NCBI GenBank assembly: GCA_024280135.1
Contig: JAJRQS010000272.1
Location: forward strand, 1-8,680
From: Bacteroidota bacterium
GTDB lineage: Bacteria > Bacteroidota > Bacteroidia > Chitinophagales > Saprospiraceae
DNA length: 8,680 nucleotides
Reading direction: 5' to 3'
Part shown: piece after piece, positions 1 to 5,708 of the stretch
Layout: the number at the start of each line of letters is the position of its first letter
Numbering within the stretch: position 1 is the first letter of the stretch
The notes under the pieces: model-generated
What the model was told of the DNA's origin: nothing
Seen by the model: the letters and a program-made list of their open reading frames with translations, nothing else
The model's database searches: none
Translations under genes and position numbers: made by a program

Positions 1-1
1 T

Positions 2-490
2 ATTTTTGAGATGGACGCTGATTTCTCCCATAACCCAGAAGACTTGCCTCGTTTATATGAAGCTTGCGCCAAACAAGGAGGCGATATGTCGGTGGGCAGT
101 CGCTATACAAAAGGAGGCAAAGTAGAAAACTGGCCTTTTGATCGGATTTTTCTATCCTACGGAGCATCGATATACGTTCGAATGATTACTTGGATGCCCG
201 TCAAAGACCCGACAGCAGGATTTGTCTGTTATACCCGAAAAGTATTGGAGCATTTGGATTTAGACAAGGTTAAGTTTGTCGGATATGCCTTTCAGATAGA
301 AATGAAACTCAGCACTTGGTTTTCTGGTTTTAATATAAAAGAAGTACCCATTACTTTTATTGACAGGGAGCTAGGTGTATCCAAGATGAATACGTCAATC
401 ATCAAAGAAGCCATTCTTGGTGTGATTGATTTACGATGGAGAAGCTGGTTTAAACCCAGCACTTTCCCGGGTCGAAAGTTGAAGAAGTAA
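2..490 (+). CDS. Family 2 glycosyltransferase, polyprenol-phosphate mannosyltransferase type (5' end missing)
   Basis: The reading frame is open from the window edge, so the N-terminal part, including the first nucleotide-sugar binding strand, is missing. The first visible residues, IFEMDADFSHNPEDLP, contain the D-x-D acidic motif with the FSH continuation typical of dolichol/polyprenol-phosphate mannosyltransferases (DPM1-like GT2). Next come VGSRYTKGG, a KDPTAGFVCY segment, GYAFQIEM, an EVPITFIDRELGVSKM stretch and a closing LRWRSWFKP, all in the usual family order. Members move a hexose, usually mannose from GDP-mannose, onto a polyprenyl phosphate at the inner membrane, giving a lipid-linked donor for glycosylation. 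There is no C-terminal membrane segment, so this is the short, soluble form without a GtrA-like or transmembrane extension. The sugar specificity cannot be read from the sequence. The gene ends about 50 bases before the helicase start, and that helicase has its own promoter box. Confidence 0.88.
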   Translation: MFEMDADFSHNPEDLPRLYEACAKQGGDMSVGSRYTKGGKVENWPFDRIFLSYGASIYVRMITWMPVKDPTAGFVCYTRKVLEHLDLDKVKFVGYAFQIEMKLSTWFSGFNIKEVPITFIDRELGVSKMNTSIIKEAILGVIDLRWRSWFKPSTFPGRKLKK

Positions 491-530
491 GCAATTTGTT
501 ATACACATAGGAATCGATGAACAAATGAAC

Positions 531-538
531 TACCTTTG
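531..538 (+). promoter_or_regulatory. Bacteroidota -7 promoter box for the helicase
   Basis: The sequence TACCTTTG matches the Bacteroidota -7 consensus TAnnTTTG exactly and continues as GCACC straight into an ATG at 543. No TTG is found at the expected distance for a -33 box, so the upstream half is weak. The start point would fall at about 541-546, so the mRNA would be leaderless or almost so. Confidence 0.6.
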
Positions 539-542
539 CACC

Positions 543-1847
543 ATGCAAAAGAAGAACCAACAATCCATTCTAGAAAAACTAAAGATAACCCAGCTAAACC
601 CGATGCAGGAGGAAGCTAGCTTGGCCATTCGTTCCTCCAAAGAAATAGTCTTATTATCCCCAACGGGTACAGGTAAAACACTTGCTTTTTTATTGCCTTT
701 GCTCTCCGAATTAGATCCAACTAGCAAGGAGGTTCAAGTATTGATTTTGGTACCTTCGAGAGAATTAGCCATTCAGATATGGCAAGTCATTCGAGAGATG
801 GGAACAGGATTTAAATCCAATGCGGTTTATGGCGGAAGACCCGTTTCGCAAGACCGACGAGATTTGAAGCACCTACCGGCCATTTTAGTCGGCACACCAG
901 GACGTGTAGCTGACCATTTAAGACGTGGTACTTTTGAAGGGTCTGATGTACAAACTTTGGTTCTCGATGAATTCGATAAGTCCTTAGAAGTAGGATTTGA
1001 AAAAGAGATGATAGAGATATTGGAGGAGTTAAAATTTTTGGAAAAGAAAATTTTGACTTCAGCCACCTATGGTGTACAAATACCCAGTTTTGTGCGTATC
1101 AAGAAACCTGTAACTATTGACTATTTAGAAGAAAAATCAACACAGCTACAAGTAAAATTAATTCTTTCACCGAGCAAAGATAAATTAGAGACATTAGGGC
1201 GAGCCCTCAAACATTTGGGCAATCAGCCCGGTATTGTCTTTTGCAATTTTAAAGATTCCATTCAAAGAATTAGTGATTATTTATTTGACATAGGGATAGA
1301 ACATGGCTGTTTTTATGGAGGCCTAGAACAACGTGACAGAGAAGAAGCCCTAGTCATGTTTCGGAATGGCACCCATCAGTTATTATTAGCAACAGATTTA
1401 GCTGCTCGGGGCATTGACGTTCCAGAGATAAAATTCATCCTACATTACCACTTACCCCAAAGAAAAGAAGAATTCATTCATAGAAATGGGCGTACTGCCC
1501 GAATGAATGCGGATGGCACTGCTTATGTATTGAAGTGGGCAAATGAAACAATGCCGGACTTTATTAAAACAAAAGAAATAGAAGAATTACAAGAAGCAGA
1601 TGTCCCGCCCAGACCCAATTGGAGTACCATCAGAATAACAGGCGGCCGACGAGATAAAATTTCCAAAGGAGATATCGTAGGCTTATGTTTTAAGGTCGGC
1701 GGATTAGAAAAGGATCAACTAGGCGTCATTGAGCTAAAGCAAGACTACGCCTTCATCGGTGTGAAAGAAGAGGCTGCAGAAGACTTACGTCAAAAAATAG
1801 ATCGGCAACGTTTGAAAAAGACGAAGATTAAAGCTTTTATTATTTAA
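543..1847 (+). CDS. DEAD-box RNA helicase with DbpA-type RNA-binding C-terminus
   Basis: This is an ATP-dependent RNA helicase of superfamily 2. Counting from the upstream ATG at 525, the motifs are: Q motif around LNPMQ (24-28), motif I SPTGTGKT (45-52), PSREL (77-81), TPGR (124-127), motif II DEFD (148-151, where DEAD is usual), SAT (179-181), ATDLAARGID (289-298) and motif VI HRNGRTAR (319-326, commonly HRIGRTGR). Residues about 368-440, from IRITGGRRDKISKGDI to the C-terminus, resemble the DbpA RNA-binding domain, which in E. coli DbpA targets 23S rRNA helix 92. A role in 50S assembly is therefore likely but inferred. I prefer the ATG at 543 because the 525 ATG lies upstream of the -7 promoter box and would not be transcribed from it. 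The next ATG (603) falls inside the Q motif. The gene ends 4 bases from the convergent esterase stop codon. Confidence 0.85.
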   Translation: MQKKNQQSILEKLKITQLNPMQEEASLAIRSSKEIVLLSPTGTGKTLAFLLPLLSELDPTSKEVQVLILVPSRELAIQIWQVIREMGTGFKSNAVYGGRPVSQDRRDLKHLPAILVGTPGRVADHLRRGTFEGSDVQTLVLDEFDKSLEVGFEKEMIEILEELKFLEKKILTSATYGVQIPSFVRIKKPVTIDYLEEKSTQLQVKLILSPSKDKLETLGRALKHLGNQPGIVFCNFKDSIQRISDYLFDIGIEHGCFYGGLEQRDREEALVMFRNGTHQLLLATDLAARGIDVPEIKFILHYHLPQRKEEFIHRNGRTARMNADGTAYVLKWANETMPDFIKTKEIEELQEADVPPRPNWSTIRITGGRRDKISKGDIVGLCFKVGGLEKDQLGVIELKQDYAFIGVKEEAAEDLRQKIDRQRLKKTKIKAFII

Positions 1848-1851
1848 GGAC

Positions 1852-3525
1852 TTACTCTCTTTTAATTATTTTTCCAGAACGCACTGAATCCTTGGAGCGG
1901 ATGACTACCATATAGAAACCGGCTGGTAAATCTTTGAGGTCTAAATCTATCCCATCTTGTGCATACTCTTTTCTGCGAAACACCACGTTGCCGATGGCAT
2001 CGACTACATGAATATCTACCTGTTGGGGGATGCGCCAGTCAATATGGCAAGATTGAATTGATGGATTTGGGTATATATCCAACAAATCTTGAAGTGAAGT
2101 TTGCACGATAGAAACGGTATCCGTTGTATCGATTACCATCGTATCGACGAAAGGTATATATTCTTCTATCACTTGATTCCAAAATTCTAAAATCCCCACT
2201 TTCTTTTCTTCCGTAACGACCCAATCTGGAGTCGGCCCTGGGTGAGCTAAATAAGTAAGATGTTCCCCAATAGCCATCTCCACATCAAATTTAACCACCA
2301 AAGTATCCGCTAACGTTTCAACACTAACCGATCTCATGTCTGCTTCTTCATATTTAAAATCAAAGGAAGGATCTCCTATCACCTCTAAAGGCACACCTGG
2401 CGGATCAAAAGTCACATACAAAGTCAAACTATCATAGAGTTCTATTTTATTGACATTGGGGGCAAAATTAGCATCCAAAACAGTCGTATCTCCATATTGA
2501 TTGTACTTTATAACCTCAGCCATTCGTTGGGCCAGTGCTTTGTATCCTTCTTCCCACCTATAATGACAAGAGTCTTGGTCTGCATTCGTTGTGGACATGA
2601 TGTGCATATCTGAAAGCTCTTCGCTCAGCACTCTTTGTGCTTCAAAAATATCAGGATTTGGATGAGCACACCCTTTATGTCTTACTTGAAAGACATAAGT
2701 ACCTTGAATGCCAAAGCTAGTTTTCCAACTGTCATGCAAAGTATTCAAAGCCTCTTTGTACTCGTCTAAAGGAGTATCCCACCCATTCGCTTCTCCATGA
2801 AACCAAAAAGCAATGATTGGCTTAACCCCTGCCGCTTGAAATCGATCCAACATCCCTCCATAATTACCTTGCGTAGAATCTTGCAAATCTTTTTGAAAGT
2901 ACGAAATGGGTTCTGCACCATCCGCATAGTTAAAAACACCTATGGGATAATCTAAATAATTTGCCATTACCTTTGCGACATGTGCGCCCCAGTGCCCTGG
3001 AAAAGCATAGTTCAAGGGTCTCCATTGCCCATTTTTATACGAACGCGTATAAGGCACAACGTCTTCGGGCATAGGACTCAGGTAGGCTTGTGCATTTGAT
3101 TGACCATTAATCAAGAAAATATCACCAGCGACCACATCGATTGCTTTCCATTCTAAAGTTCTATTCGTATTTTGGATACCATGAAGAGAGAATTCATGAT
3201 TGGTGAAAGAGGCAGGGAGTAAATACACTAATTCAAAGTTTGCTAACCCTGCATCATAAGACAACTCAGTCGTAAGGGTATCAAAAACTTCAGTTGAATT
3301 CTTCGAGACGAGCAATTGTAAATGGTCATACCCACTTATTTCTTTCACCGTTCCCGAAATTGTAACTTCAGCAGTTGATTTATCCCAGCTCCGAGAACAG
3401 ATCTGCATGTCTTGCGGATATTTTTGCAAGGTCACCTCTCCAGTAATAGAAGCCTTCGGATCTTTTTGGCTATAAATGAATGAATGAAATACAATAAAGA
3501 ATACAAAGACAAGCAAAAACCTCAT
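1852..3525 (-). CDS. Secreted SASA/SGNH-type carbohydrate acetylesterase with T9SS sorting domain
   Basis: Numbered from the far-upstream ATG at 3588, residues 22-40 (MRFLLVFVFFIVFHSFIYS) form a signal peptide with likely cleavage before Q41. A GQSNA block at 162-166 carries the presumed nucleophile Ser164. HGEAN (264-268) occupies the place of the conserved QGE-type block, and D339-x-x-H342 is the expected Asp/His pair. This order is that of the sialate-O-acetylesterase/CE6 SASA domain (PF03629 type), whose members remove acetyl groups from sialic acid or xylan. The substrate here is unknown. About residues 375-460 look beta-rich. Residues 503-578 (YPNPS, LPAGFYMVVI, final GKIIKRE) form a T9SS type A C-terminal sorting domain, so the enzyme should be exported across the outer membrane and surface-attached or released. 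I chose the start at 3525 because it sits directly before the signal peptide and downstream of a promoter box. The ATG at 3588 lies upstream of that box. Confidence 0.83.
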   Translation of the reverse strand: MRFLLVFVFFIVFHSFIYSQKDPKASITGEVTLQKYPQDMQICSRSWDKSTAEVTISGTVKEISGYDHLQLLVSKNSTEVFDTLTTELSYDAGLANFELVYLLPASFTNHEFSLHGIQNTNRTLEWKAIDVVAGDIFLINGQSNAQAYLSPMPEDVVPYTRSYKNGQWRPLNYAFPGHWGAHVAKVMANYLDYPIGVFNYADGAEPISYFQKDLQDSTQGNYGGMLDRFQAAGVKPIIAFWFHGEANGWDTPLDEYKEALNTLHDSWKTSFGIQGTYVFQVRHKGCAHPNPDIFEAQRVLSEELSDMHIMSTTNADQDSCHYRWEEGYKALAQRMAEVIKYNQYGDTTVLDANFAPNVNKIELYDSLTLYVTFDPPGVPLEVIGDPSFDFKYEEADMRSVSVETLADTLVVKFDVEMAIGEHLTYLAHPGPTPDWVVTEEKKVGILEFWNQVIEEYIPFVDTMVIDTTDTVSIVQTSLQDLLDIYPNPSIQSCHIDWRIPQQVDIHVVDAIGNVVFRRKEYAQDGIDLDLKDLPAGFYMVVIRSKDSVRSGKIIKRE

Positions 3526-3568
3526 TTGCACTTTCGATTTAATTATGAACGACCCTATTTTAGATGTG

Positions 3569-3599
3569 CAAATATAAGTGATTTTCATACCAATTTCAA
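3569..3599 (-). promoter_or_regulatory. Bacteroidota promoter for the esterase (-33 TTG and -7 TATATTTG)
   Basis: On the minus strand TATATTTG (3576-3569) matches TAnnTTTG exactly. A TTG at 3599-3597 lies 20 bases upstream of it, the spacing expected for the -33/-7 pair of Bacteroidota sigma factor. Transcription would begin near 3562, giving a leader of about 35-40 bases before the ATG at 3525. The leader shows no Shine-Dalgarno sequence, as is common in this phylum. Confidence 0.62.
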
Positions 3600-3633
3600 C
3601 ATAAAACCTACCGCTTCCAAATTATGACCTATT

Positions 3634-5232
3634 TTAGTCCTTTTTTGAAACACTTAAAAGTAAAAATAATTTATCTAATGGATTCAAATTATCAACTAAA
3701 TAATCAATAAAAGTTTGTCCGTATTCTGCATATATTGGAATTACATTATCATGGCGTTCTTGTAGTCCCTTATTCGGGAAGAGTTTTGTTTTTATCTTTT
3801 CTATTTTCAGTATTTTCTGTTCGTTTTTTGTTTTATATGCTTTGGTCAATTTGCTGTCAATCTGGTGGATGGATTTTATCTGCTTTGCTTTTTCCGCAAG
3901 GATCCGTGATCGCAAATCTGGATTAACTAAATTCGCTTTTTTGATAAGCCCATTATAAACCTCATCCAATAGGTCTAATTCTATCTGAACCGATAAGTCA
4001 ATGTTTTCCGAATCTAACTGGAGTAAAATATCTTTTGAGTCTCTAAACAAATCTTTTGGCGCAAGCGAAAGCTTATCCAATTGCTTTTGCATATAAGCCC
4101 CAATCCACAAAACCGAATTGCGTCGAATTAAAACGGGATAACTAATATTAAAGGCCTCAAACTGACGTAAACGTTCCTGCCAATAAGCCAATTCACCACC
4201 GCCGCCTACATAGGCTATATTGGGTAAAAGGAACTCTTGGTAAAGTGGGCGAATGATTACATTTGGGCTGAACAATTCTGGATAGTCCTCTAATTTTCGG
4301 CTCAATTCATCCCCACTCCACCGGATATCTGTACCCACTACTTGATAACAATCATCTTCGAAAACAATCCGTTTTCGACTCTTCGGAGTCATATAAAAGA
4401 GGTTTAATTCACGAGGTTTTGCCTGAGGTTTAAAACCAGTATCCTTGAGTTCTTGAATCGTTTGATTCACTAGATCAAACGAAAGTCGTTCCAATATTTC
4501 CTTTTTAAAAATAGGAATGGCTAGTCTTTTCAATTCCGGGCTATTCATTTGCAGTACGAGCATCCCATATTTTCCAAAAAGCTGATGAACCATCTTTTGG
4601 GTAGCTTGCCCATAGTTTTCCGCTTGCGCAAAAGAGGACTTCAGAATCGTTATTATTTCTGCCGCAAAAATCGTTTTAGGTAGCATCTCCTCTATCTGTA
4701 GAATGATTTCAGTAAGCCCTTCAATGGACATCCTGCCCGTTGGTCCACCACTATGCCGATCCCATGCAATGGTCTTACCATATAGATGTAGGTGGTTTAT
4801 CTCTTCAAAATCATGATCCTCTGCCCCTAAAACAAATATCGGAACAAAATTATACTCGGGCATTTCCTTCTTCAACTGCCTAGCTAAGTGTATGCACGAA
4901 GCTGCCTTGTAGATAAAATACAAAGGCCCCGTAAATAGGGATGGCTGGTGTGCTGTCGTGACCGTAAAGGTATTCTCTAAAGCTAGGCTGCTGATGATGT
5001 TTGTATGTGCATCACCATGAGGTATGTCCTCATATTGCTGCAGTAAGGCTTGGACGAGTACCTTGCGGAAAAAAGGAAAGCGATTGCGATCGAGTATTTT
5101 TTTGCGCAAGCCCTCAATAGAATCTTCAAAGGGAATAAACGGTTTTAGAGCAGGATCTGAACGCAGGAAAGCTTGATCTCTTTTGGCAAGAGAAACTAGA
5201 TCGAAGGGAATCTTTTGGAGGCTGAATGACAT
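3634..5232 (-). CDS. bshC: Bacillithiol biosynthesis cysteine-adding enzyme BshC
   Basis: BshC catalyses the last step of bacillithiol synthesis, adding cysteine to glucosaminyl-malate in the cytoplasm. The 532-residue length is normal for the family. Visible hallmarks are VTTAHQPSLFTGPLY (91-105), corresponding to the family's TGQQ/TGHQ-LFTGPLY nucleotidyltransferase-like signature; LGAEDHDFEEIN (135-146); SPNVIIRPLYQEFLLP (322-337) and GGGGELAYW (343-351), here with four glycines. A charged, probably coiled-coil C-terminal region follows (about 415-485), then LQERHDNVIPIYAEYG and NPLDKLFLLL, as in known BshC. The Ala-His in place of the more usual Gly-Gln or Gly-His is a small variation. 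No bshA or bshB is in the window, which is common because these genes are often scattered. The ATG at 5232 is preceded by an A-rich leader (AATAAAAAAAC) and by a TAnnTTTG box 17 bases upstream. Confidence is high. Confidence 0.93.
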   Translation of the reverse strand: MSFSLQKIPFDLVSLAKRDQAFLRSDPALKPFIPFEDSIEGLRKKILDRNRFPFFRKVLVQALLQQYEDIPHGDAHTNIISSLALENTFTVTTAHQPSLFTGPLYFIYKAASCIHLARQLKKEMPEYNFVPIFVLGAEDHDFEEINHLHLYGKTIAWDRHSGGPTGRMSIEGLTEIILQIEEMLPKTIFAAEIITILKSSFAQAENYGQATQKMVHQLFGKYGMLVLQMNSPELKRLAIPIFKKEILERLSFDLVNQTIQELKDTGFKPQAKPRELNLFYMTPKSRKRIVFEDDCYQVVGTDIRWSGDELSRKLEDYPELFSPNVIIRPLYQEFLLPNIAYVGGGGELAYWQERLRQFEAFNISYPVLIRRNSVLWIGAYMQKQLDKLSLAPKDLFRDSKDILLQLDSENIDLSVQIELDLLDEVYNGLIKKANLVNPDLRSRILAEKAKQIKSIHQIDSKLTKAYKTKNEQKILKIEKIKTKLFPNKGLQERHDNVIPIYAEYGQTFIDYLVDNLNPLDKLFLLLSVSKKD

Positions 5233-5249
5233 GTTTTTTTATTGTTCTC

Positions 5250-5257
5250 CAAAGGTA
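5250..5257 (-). promoter_or_regulatory. Proximal -7 box of the bshC promoter
   Basis: Read on the minus strand, the sequence is TACCTTTG, an exact TAnnTTTG match ending 17 bases before the bshC ATG. A TTG at the -33 distance is missing. The ten bases CCAAAGGTAG (plus strand) recur at 5343-5352, where the second candidate promoter lies. Confidence 0.5.
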
Positions 5258-5297
5258 GTGATTGTTCCATGATTCCTTGCGGAAAAGGTAGCGTAAT

Positions 5298-5306
5298 TGT
5301 GTATAA
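5298..5306 (-). promoter_or_regulatory. DnaA box 1 (perfect)
   Basis: The plus strand reads TGTGTATAA, so the minus strand is TTATACACA, an exact match to the DnaA-box consensus TTATNCACA. It is the strongest box of the cluster and lies 66 bases upstream of the bshC start codon. Confidence 0.6.
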
Positions 5307-5325
5307 CTCTTTGAAAGGCATTTAT

Positions 5326-5334
5326 TTTTCCACA
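5326..5334 (+). promoter_or_regulatory. DnaA box 2 (one mismatch)
   Basis: TTTTCCACA differs from TTATCCACA at one position. The same variant recurs in the opposite direction at 5417-5425, which suggests it is a used form rather than chance. Confidence 0.45.
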
Positions 5335-5343
5335 GTGAACGCC

Positions 5344-5375
5344 CAAAGGTAGGAATGCTAAGTCTTTTGGATCAA
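5344..5375 (-). promoter_or_regulatory. Distal candidate promoter upstream of bshC (-33 TTG, -7 TACCTTTG)
   Basis: On the minus strand TACCTTTG (5351-5344) is preceded by TTG (5375-5373) with 21 bases between, a good fit to the Bacteroidota -33/-7 pair. Start would be near 5338, giving a leader of about 105 bases for bshC. It lies between DnaA boxes at 5326-5334 and 5403-5411, so DnaA could interfere with it (inference). Confidence 0.5.
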
Positions 5376-5397
5376 GGAAATAGCCATTTTTTCATCG

Positions 5398-5430
5398 TTC
5401 ACGTTTCCACATTGCCTGTGGAAAACGTGA
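5398..5430. repeat. Inverted repeat containing two opposed DnaA-like boxes
   Basis: The left arm TCACGTTTCCACA (5399-5411) pairs with the right arm TGTGGAAAACGTGA (5417-5430) around the 5-base centre TTGCC; the right arm has one extra A, otherwise the arms match fully. The inner parts are DnaA-like boxes: GTTTCCACA (5403-5411, two mismatches) and, on the minus strand, TTTTCCACA (5417-5425, one mismatch). No T-run follows the stem on either strand, so it does not look like a terminator. Paired, opposed binding by DnaA or by another dimeric regulator is possible. Confidence 0.6.
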
Positions 5431-5461
5431 AAAATAGAGATTAAATTTGGTCGTCTAAACT

Positions 5462-5469
5462 TAATTTTG
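5462..5469 (+). promoter_or_regulatory. Possible dnaA promoter -7 box
   Basis: TAATTTTG fits TAnnTTTG and lies directly downstream of the DnaA-box hairpin, where DnaA binding could repress it. No TTG is found at the right -33 distance. Two alternatives exist: TAAATTTG at 5442-5449 (exact) and GAACTTTG at 5622-5629 (one mismatch, nearer to dnaA). Transcription from 5462 would leave a leader of more than 200 A+T-rich bases, so the assignment is uncertain. Confidence 0.3.
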
Positions 5470-5708
5470 TAGCTTAATCCCTTCTATTAAATATGAATTA
5501 TCACAATATATTAATAACTGATAAACAATAGATTAAGTTAAATTTTAACAGATTTACAATTAATAAAAATAAATATATGTTTTTTTATTGCAATCTATTT
5601 TTATCTTTCAATAAATAACTCGAACTTTGTCATCCTTCTTTAAGAGATGGTCGCCAAACCAACGTACCGCAAGTTTTTAGTTTACCGATTGAAACACACA
5701 AAAGAACA

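Larger units (their letters stand above)
5298..5620. other. Candidate replication origin (oriC-like): DnaA-box cluster plus AT-rich unwinding region
   Basis: This gap lies directly upstream of dnaA, between the leftward bshC and rightward dnaA. One perfect DnaA box (5298-5306) and three degenerate ones (5326-5334, 5403-5411, 5417-5425) sit within 128 bases. Next to them, 5481-5620 contains only 20 G or C in 140 bases (about 86% A+T), with many short A and T runs, as expected of a DNA unwinding element. A 13-base palindrome, GTTAAA-T-TTTAAC, lies at 5537-5549. Box cluster plus AT-rich block beside dnaA is the classical origin layout. In Bacteroidota the origin is not always beside dnaA, and the same boxes could serve only dnaA autoregulation, hence moderate confidence. 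No reading frame of note is present. Confidence 0.55.

Noticed and set aside
530..1066. Minus-strand open frames opposite the helicase
   Set aside because: They mirror conserved helicase motifs and carry no features of their own.
2039..2224. Minus-strand open frame of 61 codons within the esterase gene in another frame
   Set aside because: It overlaps the region leading into the sorting domain and shows no independent signal.
3735..3926. Plus-strand open frame of 63 codons opposite bshC
   Set aside because: It lies fully opposite the conserved C-terminal region of bshC; its apparent hydrophobic stretch is the reverse complement of a lysine-rich coiled coil.
5398..5430. Inverted repeat as a transcription terminator
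   Set aside because: No T-run follows the stem in either direction, and it lies upstream, not downstream, of both flanking genes.
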